A DNA stretch of 64,000 nt from Acholeplasmataceae bacterium UBA6150 (GTDB lineage Bacteria > Bacillota_I > Bacilli_A > Acholeplasmatales > UBA5453): the NCBI GenBank assembly GCA_002423145.1, contig DIUU01000014.1, forward strand, positions 1-64,000, read 5' to 3'. A program made the translations under genes and the position numbers. Below, one piece after another: positions 1-7,782 of this stretch; positions within the stretch are counted from its first letter, which is position 1, and each line of letters begins with the position of its first letter. The notes beneath the pieces are model-generated. The model saw only the letters and a program-made list of their open reading frames with translations, was not told the DNA's origin and made no database searches.

Positions 1-212
1 TTGATAGTGATACATTGCGTTCATTCATCTACAAGATCATCTCAGTTACACCTGAAAACATTGTCTTCTGTGTAGCAGGAACCAAGAATTATACAGATAA
101 AGAATTCTCAGAAAATCGACATACTTTTGAAGCACTAAAACCTTTAGCAACAGGTACTTATCATAACGAAAAGTACGATAAGATTATGAATTATAAGGTC
201 GTTATTATCTAA
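1..212 (+). CDS. C-terminal fragment, probable site-specific recombinase (partial at window edge)
   Basis: The reading frame is open from the first bases of the window (frame of position 3) and ends with TAA at 210-212, so this is the 3' end of a longer gene. About 70 residues are visible, ending in NYKVVII. They resemble the variable C-terminal tail of large serine recombinases, but no catalytic residue lies inside the window, so the family call is inference. The last ~50 bases and the downstream terminator recur in a decayed copy at 7522-7720. The G+C content is low, like the segment to its right. It could equally be the tail of an unrelated hypothetical protein. Confidence 0.4.
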   Translation, partial: DSDTLRSFIYKIISVTPENIVFCVAGTKNYTDKEFSENRHTFEALKPLATGTYHNEKYDKIMNYKVVII

Positions 213-300
213 TTTTTTTTGAAGCTAAATATGTTGCGTAAGACACTAATTTGGAAAAAAGCCATCGGATACCTTTATAGGTCACCTGATGGCTGATAAA
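161..300 (+). repeat. Left direct-repeat copy flanking the 7-kb AT-rich segment
   Basis: This holds the end of the recombinase-like frame, the shared block ATATGTTGCGTAAGAC and a terminator hairpin. The same order of elements, in the same orientation, is found at 7522-7720. The shared text includes TCATAACGAAAAG, AATTATAAGGT, GTTATTATCTAATTTTTT and AGCCATCGGATACCT. Confidence 0.75.
255..300. terminator. Bidirectional terminator between recombinase fragment and glycosyltransferase
   Basis: AGCCATC pairs with GATGGCT, with an interrupted inner stem (ATACCT against AGGT) around TTAT. There is an A-run on the left and a short AT-rich tract on the right. It can serve the plus-strand fragment and the minus-strand gene that ends at 344. 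Confidence 0.65.
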
Positions 301-343
301 TATACATGGTAATACTACTTACTCAGTATTCCACTGTCCAACA

Positions 344-1510
344 CTATTTTCGACTATCTTCAATCAATTCTTGGTAGTGAATTATTAGTTCTGTGACTAT
401 TTGATCCCATGTCAAGTATAGATCTCTAAATGCATTATCACATATTTGCTCATGGCTTTTTTCATCATTAAAAATACTGATTATCTTTTCTGCGTACTTT
501 ATATGTGAGTTGTGCGAAATGTATCCGTTGACGCCATCAACAATTGTACTTGCTGTTACCGCTTTTTCAAGAAACAATGTGGGTGTACGTTGACTAGCAG
601 CTTCAACTTGAACAAGGGATGAAGAATCATATAGTGATGGTAGTAAGAAGAGATCGGACAATTTATAGTATGCAGACAGTTCAAGTCTGTTTGTAATTCG
701 ACCTGTAAAAATCGTGTTCTCATACAGTCCATTTTCATCAATTTTTTTTCTCATAAATTCTTCATATGGTCCTGATCCAATAAAAACCATTTTAAACTTG
801 AAATCTCTTTTTTTTAAAATAATCAGGGAGTCAATTATAAAATCAATATTTTTAATTTTATCCAAACGACCGACATATAATAGAACTTTATGTTCAATTT
901 GAATTTGATGTTTTTTTCTCAAATCATTAGAATGTTGTTCATCAGCCAAAGGTAATAAATCCGTTGCGTTATGTAGGACGCTTGGCATTCTTTCTGTCCC
1001 GTATTCATAAAACACTTTTGCAACTTCGTCATTTACTGCTATTAGTCGGTCACATTTATTAAATCTTCTCATTAATTCAGTTGTCGCCATGTCACTGATA
1101 AATTTGTTTTTGGTATGCTCATAGAAATCTTTCTTATATTGGCTATGCAATGTTGCAACAACTGGAATGTTATTTTTCTTTGCGTAACTAATTCCATAAT
1201 TACCTACAGCAAATGGACTATGTATATGAACAATATCAAATTTTATGTCTTTTATGTTCTTACGGAAAAATGCATCAAAGCCTGGAAACGATATTCGATA
1301 ATCTAATTTGTGAATTTTGATCGACTTTGTTCTGATGACCTTATATGGGAAACAATTAATATTTTCAATTTTTCCGTAATCAGGTGCAATAACATACACT
1401 TCAGCAGTCTTAGACAATGTTTTTGCATAATTATCTACAACATTAACTACGCCATCGATCATCGGGAAAAACACATCTGTAAAAAAGCCAATTACTAGTT
1501 TTTTTTCCAT
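344..1510 (-). CDS. GT4-family glycosyltransferase, probably a diacylglycerol glucosyltransferase
   Basis: A 388-residue GT-B retaining glycosyltransferase. The N-terminus shows GFFTDVFFPMIDGVVNVV, typical of 1,2-diacylglycerol 3-glucosyltransferases, followed by HIHSPFAVG and, in the C-terminal Rossmann half, LLYVGRLDKIKN, GSGPYEE and PSLYDSSSLVQVEAA (the EX7E-like donor-binding region). No membrane segment is seen, so it probably acts at the inner membrane face on lipid acceptors. ATG at 1510 is chosen because AGGAGG lies 5 bases upstream; the GTG two codons earlier overlaps that site. It is the last gene of the AT-rich segment, 70 bases after the patatin gene. A glycolipid role is inference; another nucleotide-sugar acceptor is possible. 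Confidence 0.8.
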   Translation of the reverse strand: MEKKLVIGFFTDVFFPMIDGVVNVVDNYAKTLSKTAEVYVIAPDYGKIENINCFPYKVIRTKSIKIHKLDYRISFPGFDAFFRKNIKDIKFDIVHIHSPFAVGNYGISYAKKNNIPVVATLHSQYKKDFYEHTKNKFISDMATTELMRRFNKCDRLIAVNDEVAKVFYEYGTERMPSVLHNATDLLPLADEQHSNDLRKKHQIQIEHKVLLYVGRLDKIKNIDFIIDSLIILKKRDFKFKMVFIGSGPYEEFMRKKIDENGLYENTIFTGRITNRLELSAYYKLSDLFLLPSLYDSSSLVQVEAASQRTPTLFLEKAVTASTIVDGVNGYISHNSHIKYAEKIISIFNDEKSHEQICDNAFRDLYLTWDQIVTELIIHYQELIEDSRK

Positions 1511-1581
1511 GTTCACCTCCTGTAATTGTTAACGACTATATTTTGATGTTTTACTTTAAGTTAAATTTCATCCAAATTAAT

Positions 1582-2394
1582 TCAGATTTTTTCATCACGA
1601 AAATAGTCTACAACATCATCATAACCTAACTCATATATTTTTCTTGAATGGCTAGAAGAAAAATCAAGAACTTTACCTAATCTTTTTGTAGCTCTTATTT
1701 CATGAATTTTTATATTTTTATACTTCTTCTTTATTGCACGCAAAGAAGATAGTGCAGAAATTGTGATGCATATTATTTCATCACAACCAAAATCAATTAA
1801 TGGTTGAACAGGTGTGTTATCAAAATATCCGCCATCTCGATATTTTCTGCTATTTGTGATAACTGGTGGAAATATAATTGGTATCGAACACGAAGCAACT
1901 AATGTACTAATTTGCATTGTTTTATCAAACTCTTTAAGTGGGATATACAGGACTTGTGATTCATTTTGGACGTAATGTTTGAAGGTAGATTTCAACAAAT
2001 CCATGAATCCCTTATCCGCATCGCCTGTGTCTGAAATTCCTATGAAAATATTGCTGCTTTTTAATAATTCAAAATCAATATTTTCGTTCAACAACTCGTT
2101 AAGTTTTTTTATTGAAAATAGACCACTATCAATTAATCTTAGTCGCTGATTTTTAACCGTCGTAATTATTGAGGGGTTATGTCCCAGTGGATCCTCAGGG
2201 ACATTAAACCATATCTCTTTAGCTACATCTAGTGAACTAGCTACAGCAAAAGTAGCGTTGATTGCGCCAATTGACGATCCAGAGAAAGCAATTGTTTGTT
2301 GTAATATACCCAAATCTTCAAGGGCTTTTAGTGCTCCAATTTGGTAAGCTCCTCTTGCTCCACCACCTGATAAACAAATTCCTATTTTTTTCAT
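1582..2394 (-). CDS. Patatin-like phospholipase
   Basis: A 270-residue lipid acyl hydrolase. The oxyanion glycine loop GGGARG is at residues 10-15, the nucleophile serine is Ser41 in GSSIG, and the catalytic aspartate is Asp187 in DGGY, so the Ser-Asp dyad is complete. No signal peptide is visible, so it likely acts on membrane lipids from the cytoplasm. The RBS is GAGGATGG before ATG at 2394. A 143-base gap separates it from the TetR gene, so it may have its own promoter, but I find no convincing one. The neighbouring fatty-acid-binding and glycosyltransferase genes suggest a membrane-lipid theme (inference). Confidence 0.9.
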   Translation of the reverse strand: MKKIGICLSGGGARGAYQIGALKALEDLGILQQTIAFSGSSIGAINATFAVASSLDVAKEIWFNVPEDPLGHNPSIITTVKNQRLRLIDSGLFSIKKLNELLNENIDFELLKSSNIFIGISDTGDADKGFMDLLKSTFKHYVQNESQVLYIPLKEFDKTMQISTLVASCSIPIIFPPVITNSRKYRDGGYFDNTPVQPLIDFGCDEIICITISALSSLRAIKKKYKNIKIHEIRATKRLGKVLDFSSSHSRKIYELGYDDVVDYFRDEKI

Positions 2395-2537
2395 AATACC
2401 ATCCTCTCAAAAAAATCAAACTATTTATTTACAGCATAAAATAGTGATTATTTATCAAGTACTCTAAAAATATGCATAAAAACTATTTGATGGTTTGTAA
2501 TCTATATTTGTCTATTTTACTAATTTGTCACTCTAAT

Positions 2538-3077
2538 TTATGATTTTTGCTTATTGAACGTAATAAGATTGTATATAATTTTAGTCATTTCTTCAACAGA
2601 TTCTGCTTTCGAGTTTCTTATCCACTCAACTACTATTGAAAAAAGGGCACCTTCAAGAAATTTTGCTTTATACCTGTCCTCTTTATCGACATCAAATATT
2701 TTTTTTAATAAACTTGAAATCTCAACTTCAAAAGACTGAAAGATAAGATATTCTAAATTATTTTTAATAAGCACTTCAAATAATTCTGAGTATTCATCAA
2801 AAACTATAATCATCTTTTTTATTGAATTATATGTGGCATCGCCTGCATCAATGCCAGATTCTAAATCAGTCATCAATCTTTCATAAATCTTCCTACCTTG
2901 ATCAATCAAAATGTCTTCTTTCGATTCAAAATTACGATAGAACGTAGGTCTCGCTAACCCGGCCTTCTTTGTGATATCTTCAATGGAAACTTTTCTGAAT
3001 GCATTTTTTTTAAGTAAGTACATCAATGCATTATATATCCACTCTTTGCTTCTGGTGACTTGAACGTTTTCCTTCAT
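2538..3077 (-). CDS. TetR/AcrR-family transcriptional regulator
   Basis: A 179-residue regulator. The N-terminal helix-turn-helix is clear: residues ~25-50 read FRKVSIEDITKKAGLARPTF and continue YRNFESKEDIL. The C-terminal ligand domain is divergent, as usual. Its start overlaps the end of the degV gene by 4 bases (3074-3077), so it is the sixth gene of the unit that begins at 7357. The only palindrome at that unit's promoter (7440-7462) is a reasonable operator, implying autoregulation of the ABC operon by its last gene (inference). The ligand is unknown; a fatty acid or a transported drug would fit the neighbours. Confidence 0.9.
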   Translation of the reverse strand: MKENVQVTRSKEWIYNALMYLLKKNAFRKVSIEDITKKAGLARPTFYRNFESKEDILIDQGRKIYERLMTDLESGIDAGDATYNSIKKMIIVFDEYSELFEVLIKNNLEYLIFQSFEVEISSLLKKIFDVDKEDRYKAKFLEGALFSIVVEWIRNSKAESVEEMTKIIYNLITFNKQKS

Positions 3078-3961
3078 ACGTTACTTCCAATTATATTAAA
3101 ATCATCCTTATCAGTAATAAAGATACCTATCCCGATAACATCAGGTCCAACATGTGCACCTACTACCGGAGTAGATGGCGATTCATATAAATTTTCTAGT
3201 CCCAGGTATTCTTTAATAATACTCACAAAAAACTCTTTCAGAACGGGATTTCCCGTGTAGATTAAGTATGCTTGATACGGACGATTATTCACATAAGATT
3301 TAACTTTAGTTGTTATTGATAATAATGTTGCTTTTATTGTTCTTTTATTTTCAATCGAAACGATTTCTCCAGATTCCTGTACTTGTAAAACAGGTTTGAT
3401 GTTTAGCAGTTTACCGATATATCCTTTCGCATTGCTCAAACGCCCATTTTTGACTAGGTATGTCAAAGAATTTACAGCAAAATATATCGTATTCGATTGA
3501 GTCATATTCGTGAGTCTATTTTCAATTTCATCAAGTGAATAACCTTCATCCAGCATCTTTTTTGCTTCTAGTGCAAAAATCCCTTCAGAAAAACAGACCG
3601 TCTTAGTATCAAATACCTTGATTTTTAATTTCCCTTCAAACTCTTTAGCAGCCAAAATGCAAGAATTGTATGTTCCACTCATTTTAGATGATATTGTAAC
3701 AACAAATATCTCTTCAATCCCTTGATTTAAATACTCTTGAAACAATTCAGCAACTTCACCTACTGAAGGTTGACTGGTTCTAGGCAATAATTCCTTATCA
3801 TTTTTCAACATGTCATAGAACTTATCTGCCTTAAGTGTTAGTCCATCTTCATACTCTTTACCCTCAATATTGATTTTAATGCGTAGAATCTCAATTCCAT
3901 GCTCAATAGGATAATAATCTAGTCCTCCAGTTGATGTGTCAATAACTATTCTTTTTTCCAT
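3074..3961 (-). CDS. DegV family fatty-acid-binding protein (FakB type)
   Basis: A 295-residue DegV/EDD-fold protein. It has the family hallmarks: an N-terminal IVIDTSTG segment, PRTSQPSVGE near residue 60, the SSKMSGTYNS motif near residue 92, and a C-terminal VGAHVGPDVIGIG. In this family the protein binds one fatty acid and presents it to the FakA kinase for phosphorylation and lipid incorporation. FakA is not in the window. It lies between the HAD gene and the TetR gene in one transcription unit. Which fatty acid is bound cannot be read from the sequence. Confidence 0.9.
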   Translation of the reverse strand: MEKRIVIDTSTGGLDYYPIEHGIEILRIKINIEGKEYEDGLTLKADKFYDMLKNDKELLPRTSQPSVGEVAELFQEYLNQGIEEIFVVTISSKMSGTYNSCILAAKEFEGKLKIKVFDTKTVCFSEGIFALEAKKMLDEGYSLDEIENRLTNMTQSNTIYFAVNSLTYLVKNGRLSNAKGYIGKLLNIKPVLQVQESGEIVSIENKRTIKATLLSITTKVKSYVNNRPYQAYLIYTGNPVLKEFFVSIIKEYLGLENLYESPSTPVVGAHVGPDVIGIGIFITDKDDFNIIGSNV

Positions 3962-3997
3962 AATTTATCCACCTTTCTCTTATTTAATAATATCTGT

Positions 3998-4636
3998 CTA
4001 ATTCTCATGTTCGTCTAATAATAGTTCTGATAATTCGTCAACAGAATCAACTATATAATTTGGATTCGATTTTTCCAGTATGCTTTTTGTTTCGAAACCC
4101 CATGTAACCGCAATAACTTCTAAGGATATAGCTTTGCAAGCTAACACATCCCGGACTTCATCGCCAATGTAAATGGCATCACTTGGTTTATATCCATTTC
4201 GCTTTAGTATTTTACTTAGTTTGCGCTTTTTTCCTTTCATCGACGCTTTAGCCTCAATGAAGGAAAATATGCTAATGTCATTGTTGGAAAGAAACTTATT
4301 AATGTTTGATGAACTATTTGATGACACTATTGCCAACTTGATATTCTTATCATTCAACAAAGTAATAAGCTCCTTTATTCCTGGAACTAATTTGCTTTCA
4401 TCGACAAACTCGGAAGCTATTTCTCGTGATTCTTTATACATTTTAGGTATCTTATGTACCGGAATTCCTAACTCAAATAATCGTTTTAATTTGGGATTTG
4501 ACTTTAATTTCCGGATTTCTTCTTTTGATAGTTGTTTTAAATTATATCGTTCAGAGATTCGTTGATAAATTATTTCAGACTGATTAATGTTATTACTTAA
4601 TGTCCCATCTAAATCAAAAATTATCACTTTTTTCAT
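3998..4636 (-). CDS. HAD-superfamily phosphatase
   Basis: A 212-residue HAD hydrolase. Motif I is DLDGTL with Asp8 and Asp10 near the N-terminus, motif II is the serine in IVSSNSSS, a lysine-rich KGKKRKLSK region follows, and motif IV is GDEVRDVLAC. The helical cap inserted after motif I is of the phosphoglycolate-phosphatase type (subfamily IA). The substrate is unknown. It sits 36 bases upstream of degV and 42 bases downstream of the permease gene and is likely co-transcribed. Confidence 0.85.
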   Translation of the reverse strand: MKKVIIFDLDGTLSNNINQSEIIYQRISERYNLKQLSKEEIRKLKSNPKLKRLFELGIPVHKIPKMYKESREIASEFVDESKLVPGIKELITLLNDKNIKLAIVSSNSSSNINKFLSNNDISIFSFIEAKASMKGKKRKLSKILKRNGYKPSDAIYIGDEVRDVLACKAISLEVIAVTWGFETKSILEKSNPNYIVDSVDELSELLLDEHEN

Positions 4637-4678
4637 TTTTTTCTTCTTCCTTTAGTAGAATAGGTAACTCAGTGAAAT

Positions 4679-5566
4679 TTATACAGGAATATCCTTTTTA
4701 GTAAACCAAATAGATCCAATCACAAAACATGTGATTGAGATGGTAATTAGGACAGCAAATTGTATTAAATAGGTTGTCGAGCCGTTTAAAATTGACGATG
4801 TGTTAAAGAGTGATATCATGGTAATATTATTAAAGAATGCCATTGGTTCAATACCAATTCCCATATTCATAAAAAGATCTGAACCAAATAAACCTAGAAT
4901 CTTTGAGATAAAAAACACTAGAGCTAGCCCTCCGCCTAAAGAAAGAGAATATTTGGTATAATTAAATATCGCAGAAAACATAAATGTAATAGATCCCATA
5001 GCAATTGCAAATAATAACAAACCTAAATTGAGCAATAAAACTTTATCAATGGCTAATGAATTGTCAATGGTTAGCGCAAGAACAACATCAAAGATTGCAG
5101 TGATGAAAAACATGATTACCAGGGATAGAACAAAAAAGAACATTTGCGTAAAAGCAATTTTTGAGCGCTTAATTGAAGTGGATAATATAAAAGCCATGGA
5201 TCCTCTATCAATTTGGCTAGCAAACAATTTATTGCCAACAACGACAGTATAAACAAGTGGTAGCAAAACAGCCACAACTGGATAAAAAATACTGCTGATT
5301 AGTACATTTGAATCCATGGATGCAATTCCTGTTAGAATATCTGGATTAATGCCGATTGATGTAAAGAGCCCTTCAAGAGTTAATCCTGCTGCTTGTAATG
5401 CCATGATGTAAGGGACTAGTACATTAGGGTCTGCGTTTCCCGAAACCGTTATTGATCCCATTGCAAACTTAATAACTACATAAAGTAAGTTCACAGTAAG
5501 TGTTGTTGCCATCCAAAGGCCCCAATTTGATTTTATTGATTGTTTTAGTAGTGGTAGACTAATCAT
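4679..5566 (-). CDS. ABC-2 type transporter permease
   Basis: A ~295-residue integral membrane protein with about six hydrophobic segments and a large external loop after the first. The central DRGSMAFILSTSIKR stretch is typical of ABC-2 exporters paired with BcrA/NatA-like ATPases. ATG at 5566 is chosen because GAGGAG lies 7 bases upstream; the start overlaps the ATPase gene by 8 bases, which indicates translational coupling. With two upstream ATPases it forms an exporter of unknown substrate; drugs, peptides or lipids are candidates. Confidence 0.85.
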   Translation of the reverse strand: MISLPLLKQSIKSNWGLWMATTLTVNLLYVVIKFAMGSITVSGNADPNVLVPYIMALQAAGLTLEGLFTSIGINPDILTGIASMDSNVLISSIFYPVVAVLLPLVYTVVVGNKLFASQIDRGSMAFILSTSIKRSKIAFTQMFFFVLSLVIMFFITAIFDVVLALTIDNSLAIDKVLLLNLGLLLFAIAMGSITFMFSAIFNYTKYSLSLGGGLALVFFISKILGLFGSDLFMNMGIGIEPMAFFNNITMISLFNTSSILNGSTTYLIQFAVLITISITCFVIGSIWFTKKDIPV

Positions 5567-6461
5567 TTTTGATCTCCTCATTTATCTTTTCTAAAAAATA
5601 TTTTTCGAGCGTATATTTAATCTCATTGATGTATTTTACGTCATATTCAGATAAGTTTTCCATAAACACATTAATTTGCTGATCCATGACATCGACAGTT
5701 GCTTGTAAATATTCATCCTTTTTTGAAACTAAATTAAAATTATCTTTAATAAATTTATGATAATCTGCTCCAGTTTCAAATCCTATCTTATATGTTTTTA
5801 CTTCATTATGACGAATTTTTTTCATGTCAACGATATCTATAATTTTTCCGTTATGCAAAAGAGCTACACGGTCGCACGTCTTTTCAACCTCTTCAAAAAC
5901 ATGGCTACTCATAAATATGGTCGCACCTCTTTGTTTTGATTCAATTAATATATCAACAAATATTTCCCTCATGAGAGGGTCTAGTCCAGTAGATGGTTCA
6001 TCCAATATCAATATATCTGGCTTAGCCATAAAACCAGCTACAATTGCTGTTTTTTGTTTCATGCCTTTACTCATACGTTTTAGATTTGCAGATGTATCTA
6101 ATCCCAATTTCTCGATCAAATAGTTGGCATAGTCCATGTTTTTTAAATCAATCATTTCCGCTTGACTTTTAATAAATGCATTGCCATCACCAATATCAGG
6201 GAACGATATTTCACCAGGAATATATCCAATATGCCTCATTAACTGCGTTGTATTATAACTCACCTCTTGATCCAAAATTCTAACACTCCCATGGTCAGGT
6301 CTTATGAAACCCATCATATTTCTAATCGTTGTTGTTTTTCCGCTCCCGTTTGTGCCAACGAAGCCAAATATTTCACCTTTACTCACCTTAAGATTGATAT
6401 CAAAAATACCTCTTTTTGAACCATAATCTTTGGTCAAATTAATAATTTCTATTATATTCAT
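5559..6461 (-). CDS. ABC transporter ATP-binding protein (second ATPase)
   Basis: A 300-residue ATPase. Walker A is GTNGSGKTTT near residue 36, the signature is a degenerate RMSKGMKQK (usual LSGGQ), Walker B is ILILDEPSTGLD, and the switch histidine is in SSHVFEE. A ~90-residue C-terminal extension replaces the DrrA/NatA tail. Its start overlaps the upstream ATPase by 4 bases. It is a paralogue of that gene, so the complex may be a heterodimer of two different ATPases, with one permease gene between them in the product. Confidence 0.9.
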   Translation of the reverse strand: MNIIEIINLTKDYGSKRGIFDINLKVSKGEIFGFVGTNGSGKTTTIRNMMGFIRPDHGSVRILDQEVSYNTTQLMRHIGYIPGEISFPDIGDGNAFIKSQAEMIDLKNMDYANYLIEKLGLDTSANLKRMSKGMKQKTAIVAGFMAKPDILILDEPSTGLDPLMREIFVDILIESKQRGATIFMSSHVFEEVEKTCDRVALLHNGKIIDIVDMKKIRHNEVKTYKIGFETGADYHKFIKDNFNLVSKKDEYLQATVDVMDQQINVFMENLSEYDVKYINEIKYTLEKYFLEKINEEIKND

Positions 6462-7357
6462 AATGATTGTTCAACCTCTTTATCTTTATAATAACTCAGA
6501 AAATAGTCTTCAAGTGTAAATTTGGATTCAGAGAAATATTTGATTTCGTATTTTGATAAGTTCTTTACTAATTGATTGATCTCTTTATCATTGATTGCGA
6601 TTCTCATTTTTCGTTTATCCTTATTACTGTAGACTATATTTACTCCTGTATTCAAAAATGTTTCGTAACCTTCATCTTTTAAAAATTCAATCTTGTAGAT
6701 TTTATTTTCATTATTTCTAATTTCATCTGCATCGATTGTAGCAACAATTTTTCCTTCTTTGATAATTGATAATCGATCGCAACTGGCATCTACTTCTTGA
6801 AATATATGTGTTGACAGAAGAATTGTTTTACCTCTTTTTTTCTCAGACTTAATTAATTCGATAAACTTGTTTTGCATGATCGGATCTAAACCACTTGTGG
6901 GTTCATCTAGAATTAAAATGCTTGGATCAGACATAAACGCTGCTATGATAGCTAATTTTCTTTTGTCACCAATTGACATTTTTCTCATAGATTGATTAGG
7001 CTCAAATTGAAATAAATCAAGAAGATACTTTATTCTTGATTCATCTGCATGCTTCATTTTTTTCATCATTTCGATAAATTCTATTCCGCTTAATCCTTCT
7101 GGTAAAGCAACTTCCCCCGGAACATATCCAACATCCTTTAAAATATCGGAGTAGTCATACCAACAATTCTTATTGTTAATTGTGACAGCGCCTTTATCCG
7201 GTTGAGAAAAACCCATGAGTGCTCTTAAAGTAGTTGTTTTTCCTGCTCCGTTCGGGCCAAGAAAACCATATACTTCACCTTTTTTAACTTCAAACGATAT
7301 ATCGAAAACACCTCTATTGAACCCAAAATCTTTTGTAAGATTTTTTACTTCTATCAT
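6458..7357 (-). CDS. ABC transporter ATP-binding protein (first gene of the operon)
   Basis: A 299-residue ATPase of the BcrA/CcmA type. Walker A is GPNGAGKTTT, the Q-loop region is GFSQPD, the signature is the variant KMSIGDKRK, Walker B is ILILDEPTSGLD and the switch is STHIFQE. It is followed by a ~90-residue C-terminal domain homologous to that of its neighbour. AGGAGA lies 8 bases before ATG 7357. It is the first gene after the promoter at 7424-7452 and so leads a six-gene unit ending with the TetR regulator. Confidence 0.9.
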   Translation of the reverse strand: MIEVKNLTKDFGFNRGVFDISFEVKKGEVYGFLGPNGAGKTTTLRALMGFSQPDKGAVTINNKNCWYDYSDILKDVGYVPGEVALPEGLSGIEFIEMMKKMKHADESRIKYLLDLFQFEPNQSMRKMSIGDKRKLAIIAAFMSDPSILILDEPTSGLDPIMQNKFIELIKSEKKRGKTILLSTHIFQEVDASCDRLSIIKEGKIVATIDADEIRNNENKIYKIEFLKDEGYETFLNTGVNIVYSNKDKRKMRIAINDKEINQLVKNLSKYEIKYFSESKFTLEDYFLSYYKDKEVEQSL

Positions 7358-7423
7358 TTGTATATTCTCCTGTTATCCTATTTTTGTTTGAAATTCATTG
7401 TTATAACTAAAACTTTCAAAACT

Positions 7424-7452
7424 ATTATATCATCAAGATGTTACATTTGCAA
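7424..7452 (-). promoter_or_regulatory. Sigma-A-type promoter of the ABC/TetR operon
   Basis: On the minus strand the -35 TTGCAA (7447-7452) and the -10 TATAAT (7424-7429) are separated by exactly 17 bases. The leader to the ATG at 7357 is about 60 bases long. Confidence 0.75.
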
Positions 7453-7471
7453 CACTTGTAACTTTTGTAAC
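7440..7471. promoter_or_regulatory. Candidate TetR operator over the -35 box
   Basis: GTTACA (7440-7445) and TGTAAC (7457-7462) form an inverted repeat with an 11-base centre spanning the -35 hexamer. A third half-site TGTAAC follows at 7466-7471. The size and placement fit a TetR-family dimer site. The link to the TetR gene at 2538 is inference. Confidence 0.55.
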
Positions 7472-7520
7472 TTTTAGTTGGGTAATTTTGATGTATTAAC
7501 TTAATTTTCAACTGATTCTT

Positions 7521-7574
7521 TTCATAACGAAAAGAGCAATTAAGATTGTCAATTATAAGGTAGTTATTATCTAA
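7521..7574 (+). pseudogene. Decayed 3' end of the recombinase-like gene
   Basis: This segment matches the end of the frame at 1-212, including the NYKVVII-TAA tail (stop at 7572-7574). A one-base length difference breaks the frame upstream and no longer coding part remains. It is a remnant, not a gene. Confidence 0.65.
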
Positions 7575-7720
7575 TTTTTTAACGAAATATGTTGCGTAAG
7601 ACAACCATTCGGACAAAAAAGGCCATTTTTCATCAAAAAATATGTTCCCACAATAGACGAAATTTGCATACATAGACAAAAAAAGCCATCGGATACCTAT
7701 GAAGGTCATCTGATGGCTGA
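7522..7720 (+). repeat. Right direct-repeat copy flanking the AT-rich segment
   Basis: Same order as at 161-300: frame end, ATATGTTGCGTAAGAC, hairpin AGCCATCGG...GATGGCT. This copy has an extra ~63 bases between near-identical 14-mers at 7613-7626 (ACAAAAAAGGCCAT) and 7676-7689 (ACAAAAAAAGCCAT). The 425-base gap 7358-7782 holds only this, the operon promoter and the terminator. Confidence 0.75.
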
Positions 7721-7728
7721 TTTTTATT
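7676..7728. terminator. Bidirectional terminator downstream of the rRNA methyltransferase gene
   Basis: AGCCATC/GATGGCT outer stem, GAT/ATC and ACCT/AGGT inner stem, with an A-run on the left that becomes a U-run in the minus direction. It is a near copy of the hairpin at 255-300. Confidence 0.7.
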
Positions 7729-7782
7729 AATTTGGGTTGAAAATTGAGTGTTGTCAAGTATGTGTCAAGTATATAACAAGTA

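Noticed and set aside
4173..4565. 130-residue plus-strand frame inside the HAD gene
   Set aside because: It is antisense to clear HAD motifs and has no RBS or recognisable domain.
7425..7757. 110-residue minus-strand open frame across the right repeat copy
   Set aside because: It runs antisense to the recombinase remnant and through the promoter, operator and terminator; composition is unlike a protein and no RBS is present.
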